Shown: piece after piece, positions 24,573-32,346 of the stretch
Layout of the letters: each line of letters starts with the position of its first letter
How positions within the stretch are numbered: position 1 is the stretch's first letter
Source: Methanobacteriota archaeon
GTDB lineage: Archaea > Thermoplasmatota > Poseidoniia > Poseidoniales > Poseidoniaceae
DNA length: 33,066 nucleotides
Direction of reading: 5' to 3'
Assembly: GCA_002699515.1 (NCBI GenBank)
Contig: PAAW01000069.1
Span: forward strand, 1-33,066
Program-made: the position numbers and the translations under genes
Notes under the pieces: generated by a model
Seen by the model: only the letters and a program-made list of their open reading frames with translations
The model's database searches: none
Told to the model about the DNA's origin: nothing

Positions 24573-25084
24573 TTCGACACCTCGCCATCTAATGGTTGTA
24601 TATCTAAACCAAGTTCTGAATTTAGTTCAGGAAAGGGATTATTTGGATCTTGAATACCTGGACCATTTGGCCAACTTTTATCGAATTTTTGTTTGAGGAT
24701 TATTAAAAAACCTAGAGATTCAAATTGCCTTAATGCAATTGCAGTTCTTTCTTCTACTGGAGATATATGTTCAGCAAATACCTCATCCATAATTTTGCAA
24801 ATCTGAGAGAAGTTCCTCGAACCATCGCATAATTCCCACAATAGACTATTCATATCATCCAAAGGTCTTCTTAAATCTCTTGGTCCTTTTGTCAGTTTAA
24901 ACAAAAACATTTCAAGAAAATTAAATAATTTACCAAGACCTTTTCTTTGATTATTTTCTTTCCAAATCCTAATCACTACTAGTCTGCCCGTAACTCCTCT
25001 TTCTGCAGTTTTAATTTCAACTAGACCCCTTCTGGCCCACCAAATAGGACATCTAGTGGGATACATTTCAGCTAATTCTTCCAT
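24569..25084 (-). CDS. PqqD-like winged-helix domain protein
   Basis: 171 residues from the ATG at 25084, two bases after the upstream stop; a longer ATG at 25111 would overlap the upstream gene by 25 bases. The N-terminal ~60 residues are basic and Trp-containing (CPIWWARRGLVEIKT). Residues about 83-140 fit the PqqD/RRE-type fold: RPLDDMNSLLWELCDGSRNF, then SQICKIMDEVF and a last helix followed by LGFLII. PqqD-like domains bind leader peptides in PQQ and RiPP pathways, but many archaeal copies stand alone with unknown roles. No radical SAM enzyme or precursor peptide is nearby. The Pro-rich C terminus is probably disordered. Confidence 0.6.
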   Translation of the reverse strand: MEELAEMYPTRCPIWWARRGLVEIKTAERGVTGRLVVIRIWKENNQRKGLGKLFNFLEMFLFKLTKGPRDLRRPLDDMNSLLWELCDGSRNFSQICKIMDEVFAEHISPVEERTAIALRQFESLGFLIILKQKFDKSWPNGPGIQDPNNPFPELNSELGLDIQPLDGEVSN

Positions 25085-25086
25085 AT

Positions 25087-25260
25087 TCACACATCCATTG
25101 TCAATGTCCAACCTAGTAAAGTAAGCATTGAAATTACGCCCATGATTGCAAAAAACCTAAGCAAATCTACCCTCTCAGTATAATTTCTCAAATACCATGA
25201 AATAACGCCACAAATTGAAACCATAAATAACAAAATATACCAAAATGTGGGGAAAGTCAT
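25087..25260 (-). CDS. Small two-span membrane protein
   Basis: 57 residues from the ATG at 25260, selected because aggtggcaat precedes it; the longer frame from 25290 would overlap the upstream gene. Two hydrophobic helices are visible (FWYILLFMVSICGVISWYL and FFAIMGVISMLTLLGWTL), separated by the short basic/acidic loop RNYTERVDLLR. No family is recognised. It sits between the large NEW3-like surface protein and the PqqD-like gene, with gaps of 19 and 2 bases, so it is in the same operon. Confidence 0.65.
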   Translation of the reverse strand: MTFPTFWYILLFMVSICGVISWYLRNYTERVDLLRFFAIMGVISMLTLLGWTLTMDV

Positions 25261-25279
25261 ATTGCCACCTAAATCATTT

Positions 25280-28200
25280 TCAATTATCACCTGACATTAA
25301 AGAACCAAAAGCATCCTCTAGTGTTTGGGATTCTATTTCTGAGGGAGGTCTAGATTGTGGCTGCGAAAAATTGCTAACTGGTTGTGTATTTTGTATAGGC
25401 GCCACAGTTTGTGGCATTTGAGAATTATATACAGTATTTTGAATCATACTTTGTTGATTTTGCTGAATGAATGATGCTTGAGAATATACACTATTTTCAT
25501 TTAAATCTTCTTCATACTCGTATTTATCTGAATTCCTTTGAATTAAAAGAATGCTCAAAAGCACTAAAATAATACCACCAAATGTAAACATTAATCCTTT
25601 CAATAGTGCATTTTCTTCAAAGAATGAACTTAAGAAACTATTTTTTACTTCCGATTGAATTGCCAATTCTAAATTCCATGATTGTATATTATAACCATCA
25701 GCATCTACCAAATTTATCTTTATTTCTTTTAGTCCTGAATCTTCACCAATTTGTAAACTACAATCTATTCTTGACTTCCTACTATTACCTGAAATTGCAG
25801 CAGGTATTACTACCTTAAATTCTCCATCATTTGATGGATCTTTACAAAATAGAAACCAACCCTCTGGAATCTCATAAGTAATATTCATTTCTTCTATAAT
25901 TGAGGAGTAACTAGAAAAATTAATGCTAAAATATTCTATTGAAGAGGGAGCATAGATTCCTGAATTCATACCTAATTCCGCAGAAATACTACGATATATA
26001 GAAACATCCACTATTGAATAATTTGTCAGAGTTAAAGACTCTCCTAGTTGATTACTACCTCCTTGAACCGTCCATATAATATTTAATTCAGAAGGTATAT
26101 TAATACCTGAGGGGATTATAATTAAGATTTCAACCCTAGCTAATTGATCTTTATCTAAAGGAATGGATGCCCATTGGCCAGATGAAAAATATTCATCACC
26201 AAAAGTTGGTACACTGAGAACAATACTTAATCCCGAATATTGGTTCATTTTTTCTAAATCGAATTTTACCTTTAAATTGTCATCAAATGAATTGCCAGAA
26301 TTAATTAATGTGGCATTTAATTCAACAACTGTATCTGCTTCACTTGCAACATAATTTATCGGACTTATGACCCATTCAGGTTGAAAATTCATTGCTGTCA
26401 ATCCCGAATAATAGATTATATTATTAGAATAATCAATTTCTGTATTATAAAGGCTAGAACTTATGGAGATCTGAAAATTAATTGATATTTCGCCCATAAC
26501 ATCATCTGGAACAAATAAATGAAGAGTTATAGTGGCAATATCATTACCTTCATATCCTGGAGATAAACTGTAATTATCAATTATAGTCCCTTCATTAGAA
26601 AACCAATAATTCCATTCATAATCCAAATTATCAAGTATAAATTCTACTTCGTCTGCACCATTACCCTTGTTTGAAATATTGAAGGTAAGTATATTCTCAC
26701 TTCCTGGCGACAGATAATTATTGGAATTTAGATCAGTAATTTCTAAATCACTAACCATACTTACAGAAATTCCATCAAAAGGAACTGAATTAATTGTGTC
26801 ATTACTTCTCGTACTCCTTATTATTGGTGTTAAAAGAGGCCCTGAATCTCCACTTTGTGCATTTTCAGGAATATTAATTGTCAAATATACATCAATAGAA
26901 GAATATCCTGAAACCTCAAATGAATAAGGATTTAAACATTCATTCCCATCATCAATTAGCATACCTTCATGATTTGATTCAATAATCCAACTTCTAGAAC
27001 CAGTTCTTTCAAAACATACCTCAAAGGTATCAAAAACTGATGCGTTGTTCCATAGAGTAAATGGCAAATTAATAATAGAGCCAGGAATCGGATTGATTAC
27101 ATTTTTTTCTAAATTACCACTATTCACAGAAAAACTAGCATCTGAAATCATACTAGCAGATGCATTAACCCTCAATGTTGCAATTATGTCTTCCCTTGCA
27201 TCACTAGTTGCTGATAAAAATAAACTACTATATTGCCCTGGAATTGTATCTGAAGGTACTGAAACAGTCATCCTAATTGGAGTAGATTCCCCAGAGTCCA
27301 GAGGTACAGACAATTGTTGATTCCATGATAAATCAAATGACCAACCAGGCCTAAGAAGTAAAGAAGAAGAACTAATGTCAAATGAATCATAAACATCTCC
27401 ACCATTAGTTAGAGTAGCATATAACTCGCAAGTATTTCCTGGCCTACATAAACTAATCTCTTCATCATATTCAAGTATGGGTAAATAAGTAGGTAAAACT
27501 GTAATTTTAAATTGCTCAGTGTCACTAGATGAAATTGAATTAACTGAACTTATTTTAAAATTCAAATCTGTATCACCTAAAGAGGAATTAGAAGAAGGTT
27601 TTACACGAACTGTAATATTCTTAGAAGTTCCTTTTGGCACTTCTATTCCCGTTTGAGAATCAATAGGGCCTCCATTTTTATAATTTAAAGTCCAATCCCA
27701 ACCAATAGGAAGATTAGTAATTTCAAAATTAAATTTGTCTTCCAAATTTCCAATATTTTTTACCTCAAGATCATGCTCAGACCATTCTTCTGCTGCTGAT
27801 TCTCCATCAGAGATACTGACAATCACAGGATTGAACTCATTATCTCTTGCAGCCTGATCATAAACCATTACAAAATCATCAATCCAATAACCAGAATCAG
27901 TATTTACTGCATTAGAAGTAAAACTTAATCTTAATTTACTATTTGAATTCATATCGATGGGATTAATATTATAATTAAACAGATTCCAATTAGCAGCTGA
28001 AGAATCAATTACTGCATTTAAAGTACCAAGAGTTTTCCAATTATTGGGAGAATTTTGAATTTTAAGGTACAAATTATCTCCAGATTTACTTGCACCAGAT
28101 GCTAAAAAAGATATCTGAAAGGATTTTGTTGGATTTGAGACTCTATCTCCAAAATCTATTACTGAACTATCCATGACCTCATTCCAATTATTGCCATAAG

Positions 28201-28924
28201 AAACTGTATTTTGATCTCCAACATAAAATGAATTTCTATAAAAGGTACTAGAACTATGGGGGGTTATGCCTGTGTCTGAATCTATAGACCAGTGACTAGA
28301 CATTGAATTCCAAATTCCTACTGCATTTGCATTTTCATACAAAAAACCAACCGTATAATGCCTTGAATATTGATCATTTGAAGAATCATCATCTTGAGGA
28401 TGTAATGTAATTGCATAAATAGTATGGTTTCCAGAATAATCTGGAATCCAATTAAGATAAACCATTTTTGAACTAGATCCTGAAATACTAGATACTTGTA
28501 TTGTTTGATCAAAAATAATAAATTCATCATATTCATTATGCTCCACATATACTCTTAAATCAAATTGACCACTCGAAGTAGAGCCGATATTTTGCAATGT
28601 AACTCCTATTTGCTGTTCTTTACCCAACATTCCATCTACAATCCATAGACTCTCTGGGCGATTTACTGTATCACAACAAGTATAACTAGATAGTAATCCA
28701 TAATTTTGAAAATCGGCATCATTTGAATACTGAAATTCAAAATCAGTAGGCTTTAAATTAATACCACTTAATTTACTAGAAGAGTTGTAATTCTCTGGAA
28801 TTGGACTACTATTTAAATCATCAACGCAATCAAAAAAACTCATAAAAATGAGCCCCGCCAAACTCAGAATGACTAGAATAACCCTAGAAGCCACATTAGA
28901 GAGAATACAAGAAGGGTATTTCAA
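25280..28924 (-). CDS. Large membrane-anchored surface protein with CARDB/NEW3-like Ig-fold domains
   Basis: 1214 residues. An N-terminal hydrophobic segment (about 14-31, VILVILSLAGLIFMSFF) is a signal peptide or signal anchor. Near 70-190 there is a CARDB-like segment (GVTLQNIGSTSSGQFDLRVY). Near 215-365 lies a jelly-roll-like region (FQISFLASGASKSGDNLYLK, GYWIDDFVMVYD) as seen in MAM or M6-peptidase accessory domains. Then come about five or six NEW3/Ig-like repeats with phrases such as VKNIGNLEDKFNFEITNLPIGWDW and FNISNKGNGADEVEFILDNL. A membrane helix at about 1106-1127 is followed by an ~85-residue Gln/Asn/Pro-rich cytoplasmic tail. The call is a cell-surface structural or adhesion protein; no catalytic residues were recognised. 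It lies 14 bases after the 289-residue membrane protein gene. Confidence 0.8.
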   Translation of the reverse strand: MKYPSCILSNVASRVILVILSLAGLIFMSFFDCVDDLNSSPIPENYNSSSKLSGINLKPTDFEFQYSNDADFQNYGLLSSYTCCDTVNRPESLWIVDGMLGKEQQIGVTLQNIGSTSSGQFDLRVYVEHNEYDEFIIFDQTIQVSSISGSSSKMVYLNWIPDYSGNHTIYAITLHPQDDDSSNDQYSRHYTVGFLYENANAVGIWNSMSSHWSIDSDTGITPHSSSTFYRNSFYVGDQNTVSYGNNWNEVMDSSVIDFGDRVSNPTKSFQISFLASGASKSGDNLYLKIQNSPNNWKTLGTLNAVIDSSAANWNLFNYNINPIDMNSNSKLRLSFTSNAVNTDSGYWIDDFVMVYDQAARDNEFNPVIVSISDGESAAEEWSEHDLEVKNIGNLEDKFNFEITNLPIGWDWTLNYKNGGPIDSQTGIEVPKGTSKNITVRVKPSSNSSLGDTDLNFKISSVNSISSSDTEQFKITVLPTYLPILEYDEEISLCRPGNTCELYATLTNGGDVYDSFDISSSSLLLRPGWSFDLSWNQQLSVPLDSGESTPIRMTVSVPSDTIPGQYSSLFLSATSDAREDIIATLRVNASASMISDASFSVNSGNLEKNVINPIPGSIINLPFTLWNNASVFDTFEVCFERTGSRSWIIESNHEGMLIDDGNECLNPYSFEVSGYSSIDVYLTINIPENAQSGDSGPLLTPIIRSTRSNDTINSVPFDGISVSMVSDLEITDLNSNNYLSPGSENILTFNISNKGNGADEVEFILDNLDYEWNYWFSNEGTIIDNYSLSPGYEGNDIATITLHLFVPDDVMGEISINFQISISSSLYNTEIDYSNNIIYYSGLTAMNFQPEWVISPINYVASEADTVVELNATLINSGNSFDDNLKVKFDLEKMNQYSGLSIVLSVPTFGDEYFSSGQWASIPLDKDQLARVEILIIIPSGINIPSELNIIWTVQGGSNQLGESLTLTNYSIVDVSIYRSISAELGMNSGIYAPSSIEYFSINFSSYSSIIEEMNITYEIPEGWFLFCKDPSNDGEFKVVIPAAISGNSRKSRIDCSLQIGEDSGLKEIKINLVDADGYNIQSWNLELAIQSEVKNSFLSSFFEENALLKGLMFTFGGIILVLLSILLIQRNSDKYEYEEDLNENSVYSQASFIQQNQQSMIQNTVYNSQMPQTVAPIQNTQPVSNFSQPQSRPPSEIESQTLEDAFGSLMSGDN

Positions 28925-28938
28925 ACCATTGACGGAAA

Positions 28939-29808
28939 CTAATTAATTTCATCTTGCTCAAGTGCAATTTCAACTTCTTTTCTTTCTTTTTTATTACTTT
29001 GTTGAGAAATAAAATATATCAAAAACGCAGGAACTAATAAAATCATGAAACATCCAATCAATGCAGACATAGACCATAGCATTTCAGTTACAGCATCAAT
29101 TTCAAATAATTCAACATGATTAATCTCCTCATTTACATAATTAACACTCATTATTGGAATAATATCTGTATGATTTCCATCTGCTTCAATTGAAATTTGC
29201 CATAACTCTGATTTATGAGTTCTGTTGAATGTAGAATTAACAACACTTAATGCATCATCATAATTTTCGGCTCTAACTGTCCCTCCATCCCTAAATGCAG
29301 GATTAGGGTGTGTAAATGAAACAAAAGTAGCATTACCATCAGCCATAGACATAGTGTGTGTTGAACCTACTTGACAATCTACAGTTACCCATACATTAAC
29401 TCCATCCATATTTACTCTATCTGCACAATTTACATTGGAATCAAACGCATCTCCTAATTCAGGATGCGACCAAAATGAACCATCCACATTAACGACCTTA
29501 AGGACAGAATTTGGATAAGCACCAGAAACGGAAACATTAACCCAAGTTAAATTAGTAATGTTTGTTTCAAATTCCCAAATCCATACTGTTTTTCCATTCT
29601 GAAATGAGGGACTGTTTCCAACAGAATTTAGATCAGCATCAGTATTATTTTTTTCAGTAGAATATAGATAATATCCTGAATCAGATGTCGCTCCATATAC
29701 TGCATAAACCAGCAAAAAAATAAGTGTGAAGGATAAAAGCAACATTGTTCTAATCATGTTAGGATTCTGCCTCATTGCGGCTCGCATGATTCTCCCAAAA
29801 TTGCCCAT
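28939..29808 (-). CDS. Two-span membrane protein with glycosylation-site-rich external domain
   Basis: 289 residues, not recognised. A basic N terminus (MGNFGRIMRAAMRQNPNMIR) leads to a helix at about 20-40 (MLLLSFTLIFLLVYAVYG). An external domain of about 200 residues follows with at least eight N-x-S/T sequons (NNT, NIT, NLT, NVS, NAT, NST, NRT, NHT), then a second helix at about 243-268 and a short charged tail. Sequon density suggests an exported, possibly N-glycosylated domain, but glycosylation is inferred. It is the first gene of the minus-strand surface operon and starts 90 bases from the divergent S19e start; ttatac near 29824-29833 (minus strand) may be its TATA element. Confidence 0.72.
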   Translation of the reverse strand: MGNFGRIMRAAMRQNPNMIRTMLLLSFTLIFLLVYAVYGATSDSGYYLYSTEKNNTDADLNSVGNSPSFQNGKTVWIWEFETNITNLTWVNVSVSGAYPNSVLKVVNVDGSFWSHPELGDAFDSNVNCADRVNMDGVNVWVTVDCQVGSTHTMSMADGNATFVSFTHPNPAFRDGGTVRAENYDDALSVVNSTFNRTHKSELWQISIEADGNHTDIIPIMSVNYVNEEINHVELFEIDAVTEMLWSMSALIGCFMILLVPAFLIYFISQQSNKKERKEVEIALEQDEIN

Positions 29809-29857
29809 CGTTTGAAACTTATTAGTATAACTTTACACAATTATGATTCCATCGTAG

Positions 29858-29865
29858 TTTTATAC
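29858..29865 (+). promoter_or_regulatory. TATA-box candidate for the S19e ribosomal operon
   Basis: ttttatac lies about 37 bases before the S19e ATG. The predicted short leader contains ggtgat at 29890-29895, an exact match to part of the anti-SD complement, three bases before the ATG. Confidence 0.5.
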
Positions 29866-29898
29866 GGGAAGTTTGTGGGCAGGTCGCTCGGTGATACT

Positions 29899-30393
29899 AT
29901 GACTACGCACTATGACGTTCCAGCAGAACTATTACTGCCTGCTGTTGCAGCAAAATTAGGTCAATTAGACGTCATAGAACAGCCAGAATGGGCAGATGAT
30001 GTAAAAACAGGTACAAACAGAGAAAGGCCGCCAATTCAGGAAGATTGGTGGCAAATGAGGTGTGCAGCAATTTTGAGGAAAGTTGCAAGACTAGGGCCAA
30101 TAGGAGTAAAACACCTTGCTGACGAATTTGGAGGACCAACAAATAGAAATGTTAGACCAAATAGAGTAAAAACAGGTTCAAGACATATAATCAGAACTGC
30201 CCTCCATCAATTAGAAGATGCAGGTTTTGTTGAGAAATCCGTTGTTAAAACTATTGAAAACATTTACGAAGAGAAAATTGACATCACAAAAGGACGTAAG
30301 CTGACAGGTAATGGTCAGAAATTATTAGATGAATGTGCACATTCAGTTAGAGAAAATGCAAATGAAATGGCACCAGGACTTTCAAAATATTAA
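29899..30393 (+). CDS. rps19e: Ribosomal protein S19e
   Basis: 164 residues from the ATG at 29899 (MTTHYDVPAELLLPAVAAKL), the usual family opening; the frame stays open upstream to 29812 but that part has no family similarity and lies before the TATA box. S19e is a small-subunit protein shared by archaea and eukaryotes and needed for 30S/40S head maturation. Conserved blocks visible are EDWWQMRCAAILRKVA, GPIGVKHLADEFGG, RHIIRTALHQLEDAGFV and GRKLTGNGQKLLDECA. It heads an operon with L39e, L31e and S17e. Confidence 0.96.
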   Translation: MTTHYDVPAELLLPAVAAKLGQLDVIEQPEWADDVKTGTNRERPPIQEDWWQMRCAAILRKVARLGPIGVKHLADEFGGPTNRNVRPNRVKTGSRHIIRTALHQLEDAGFVEKSVVKTIENIYEEKIDITKGRKLTGNGQKLLDECAHSVRENANEMAPGLSKY

Positions 30394-30402
30394 GGTGATA
30401 AT

Positions 30403-30558
30403 ATGGCAAGACACAAACCATTAGCAAAAAAATTAAGACTTCAAAAAGTTACTAAACAAAATAGAAGAGTTCCTGTTTGGGTTACTATGAAAACGGGAAG
30501 AAGAATGACGAGCCACCCAAAAAGACACATGTGGCGTAGAAGTAAATTACAAAGGTGA
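30403..30558 (+). CDS. rpl39e: Ribosomal protein L39e
   Basis: 51 residues, the full size of this tiny large-subunit protein, which lines the exit tunnel. It starts [20 protein letters not shown], then [11 protein letters not shown] and ends [10 protein letters not shown], matching the family throughout. A strong aaggtgat site sits just before the ATG at 30403. It is 9 bases from S19e and 5 bases from L31e. Confidence 0.95.
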   Translation: MARHKPLAKKLRLQKVTKQNRRVPVWVTMKTGRRMTSHPKRHMWRRSKLQR

Positions 30559-30563
30559 AATAA

Positions 30564-30839
30564 ATGGCAAGAGGAGCAGTTAGTGAGTTAATCGTACCAT
30601 TAAGAGCAGCTTGGAATGTACCTCGTAATAAAAGAGCATCAAGAGCAGTTAGTGAAATACGTAATCAAGTACAAAGACATCTTAAGGTCACTATAGAAGA
30701 AACTGTATGGATTGATCCTGAAGTTAATGAATATATTTGGAAAAATGGAATCGAAAACCCTCCAAGAAAAGTTAGATTGCAAATAACAAGACATGAAGAA
30801 GAAGACATTCCAATAGAAGTAAAATTACTGGAGGATTAA
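30564..30839 (+). CDS. rpl31e: Ribosomal protein L31e
   Basis: 91 residues. L31e surrounds the tunnel exit on the large subunit. Recognisable family features are the N-terminal SELIVPLRAAWNVPRNKRASRAVSEIR, the central WIDPEVNEYIWKNGIENPPRKVRLQ and the acidic C terminus. A ggtgaa site in the end of L39e precedes the ATG. It is followed after two bases by S17e. Confidence 0.96.
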   Translation: MARGAVSELIVPLRAAWNVPRNKRASRAVSEIRNQVQRHLKVTIEETVWIDPEVNEYIWKNGIENPPRKVRLQITRHEEEDIPIEVKLLED

Positions 30840-30841
30840 TC

Positions 30842-31033
30842 ATGGGCAGAATAAGACCATCTTTTGTAAAAATACGAGCAATAAAATTAGTTAATGAATA
30901 TCCTGGAGAATTTACTCCGGACTTTGATGCTAACAAATTACTCGTGGAAAAATATACAGAAGGAGCAAACAAAAGGATGAGAAATTGGATTGCTGGTTAC
31001 GTTACAAGGTATGTTCAAAGAAGAACGGATTGA
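30842..31033 (+). CDS. rps17e: Ribosomal protein S17e
   Basis: 63 residues, the normal short archaeal form (eukaryotic ones are about twice as long). MGRIRPSFVKIRAIKLVNEY, FTPDFDANKLLVEKYT and RMRNWIAGYVTRYVQRR match the family. It belongs to the small-subunit beak/head region. A ggagg site in the end of L31e precedes its ATG, and the next gene starts 5 bases after its stop. Confidence 0.92.
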   Translation: MGRIRPSFVKIRAIKLVNEYPGEFTPDFDANKLLVEKYTEGANKRMRNWIAGYVTRYVQRRTD

Positions 31034-31038
31034 GTGAA

Positions 31039-31251
31039 ATGCCAATCCAGGTCGATTGGGGTACTGTCCCAATTAGCATCAAATGCACAATTGAAGAGGA
31101 TTTAATTGATTTTCTTTCATTTTTAAACAATAACGGATTAAAGAAACACAGCATAATAATGCCAGATAGAGAATCGGGCGGGTTTACATTTTTAATTTAT
31201 GAAAACATAAGAAAAGATATTGTTGAAAATTATATTAAAGAAGGTGAATAA
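31039..31251 (+). CDS. Conserved-looking small protein of unknown function in ribosomal operon
   Basis: 70 residues from the ATG at 31039 (MPIQVDWGTVPISIKCTIEE); a longer frame from 30985 overlaps S17e and is rejected. It is acidic, with no membrane span, and predicted alternation of strands and helices (TIEEDLIDFLSFLNNNGL, GGFTFLIYENI). No family is recognised. Tight packing between S17e (5-base gap) and trmJ (start immediately after its stop) makes it a true operon member, likely with a translation or RNA-related role by association only. Confidence 0.65.
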   Translation: MPIQVDWGTVPISIKCTIEEDLIDFLSFLNNNGLKKHSIIMPDRESGGFTFLIYENIRKDIVENYIKEGE

Positions 31252-32076
31252 ATGGGAGATCATCAAAAATTACCACTTCCAAAATTCCCATATACTTTAA
31301 AAATTATTTTAGTCAAACCATCTATTGAAGGTAATTTAGGAGCAATAGCAAGAAATATGCTAAATTTTGGATTTGATGAATTACACTTAATTTCTCCAGA
31401 ATTAACCATTGGTGAAGAAGCTAGAAAAAGAGCTAAGCATGCTAAAAAAGTGTTAGAAAATGCAATAATACATAATAACCTTAAAGATGCAATTAACGAT
31501 TGTTCATTAGTTATAGGGACAAGTGGAAAAAGAGAATTTGGTGAAAAAATAATTACAAGACATTTTATAACTCCAGAAGAAATATCAAATAGAATATATC
31601 CCAATCATGGAAAAATAGCCCTGGTTTTTGGACCTGAAGGAAAAGGATTATCTCAAGAAGAATTAATTTGTTGTGATCTACTTACAAGTATACCAACTTG
31701 GGAAGGATATCCAATAATGAATTTATCTCATTCTGTTTCTGTAATTCTATATGAATTATACAAATATCATTTGATTAACCATTCATCAAAGGACCCAAGT
31801 ATCAGGGAAAGTTCTATTTCTATAGAAAGGTCACTTGACCCAAAATTAAGACAATTATTAAGAGTACAATTAAAAGAACTCGAAGAGTCACTTCCTTGGC
31901 CTGATGGAAGAAAACATTCCATTACAAAAACTTTTATCAGATCCATCATGAGAGGCAATCCTACTGACTTAGAGGTTCAACAAATGTTAGGAGTTCTAAT
32001 TGATTCCACTACTGCAATACAATACGTAAACAATAATGAAAATTGGAAAAGAAATAGAAAAAGAAGAGTTGAATAA
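31252..32076 (+). CDS. trmJ: SpoU-family RNA methyltransferase, TrmJ-like (tRNA Nm32)
   Basis: 274 residues. SPOUT-class trefoil-knot methyltransferase: motif 1 KIILVKPSIEGNLGAIARNM (about 17-36), motif 2 KIALVFGPEGKGLSQEEL and motif 3 IPTWEGYPIMNLSHSVSVILYELYK (about 148-172) are all clear. The C-terminal ~100 residues form the helical extension seen in TrmJ. TrmJ 2'-O-methylates nucleotide 32 of the tRNA anticodon loop; archaeal members are reported to act on C32 only. Methylation of another RNA by a related SpoU protein cannot be excluded. The ATG follows directly on the previous stop. Confidence 0.9.
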   Translation: MGDHQKLPLPKFPYTLKIILVKPSIEGNLGAIARNMLNFGFDELHLISPELTIGEEARKRAKHAKKVLENAIIHNNLKDAINDCSLVIGTSGKREFGEKIITRHFITPEEISNRIYPNHGKIALVFGPEGKGLSQEELICCDLLTSIPTWEGYPIMNLSHSVSVILYELYKYHLINHSSKDPSIRESSISIERSLDPKLRQLLRVQLKELEESLPWPDGRKHSITKTFIRSIMRGNPTDLEVQQMLGVLIDSTTAIQYVNNNENWKRNRKRRVE

Positions 32077-32080
32077 AATT

Positions 32081-32182
32081 ATGTGGGATTATTGTATTAT
32101 TTTATTTCTAATATTAGCGATTATTGTCGCTATAATTAAGGGATGGTGGAGATCAGCTTTAGAAATTCTTTTCCATTCATAA
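32081..32182 (+). CDS. Candidate 33-residue single-span membrane micro-ORF
   Basis: ATG at 32081, four bases after the trmJ stop, gives a 33-residue peptide with one long hydrophobic helix (CIILFLILAIIVAIIKGWW) and a positively charged flank. Position in the operon and composition suggest a possible small membrane protein, but length alone makes a chance frame plausible, and no clear ribosome binding site is visible. Confidence 0.3.
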   Translation: MWDYCIILFLILAIIVAIIKGWWRSALEILFHS

Positions 32183-32346
32183 AAACAAAGGTATCGTTCC
32201 AAAATAAGCCTCAAGCAATGGCTATCCGATTTCCAATTCAACCATCTGCAGGAATAAAGTTCCTCTCCATTTGGCAATGAAAAGAGCACACAAAATTAGA
32301 CCTTATATGCGAATTGAAGATAATGGAGTAGTGTTTGGGATGTATT
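32183..32346. other. Intergenic spacer before the acyltransferase gene
   Basis: 164 bases with no convincing gene. No tRNA cloverleaf was found by eye. cttatatgc at about 32302-32310 could be a TATA element for the acyltransferase, with the start near 32335-32347. Confidence 0.4.

Noticed and set aside
29812-29898. Upstream in-frame extension of S19e adding 29 residues
   Set aside because: It contains the TATA candidate and the ggtgat ribosome binding site, and S19e proteins begin at the MTTHYDVPAE position.
30985-31038. Upstream extension of the 70-residue protein overlapping S17e
   Set aside because: It overlaps the S17e coding sequence by about 50 bases; the ATG at 31039 lies 5 bases after the S17e stop.
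32183-32346. Possible tRNA or small RNA in the spacer before the acyltransferase
   Set aside because: No acceptor-stem pairing or TPsiC loop could be found by eye; only a weak TATA-like element is visible.
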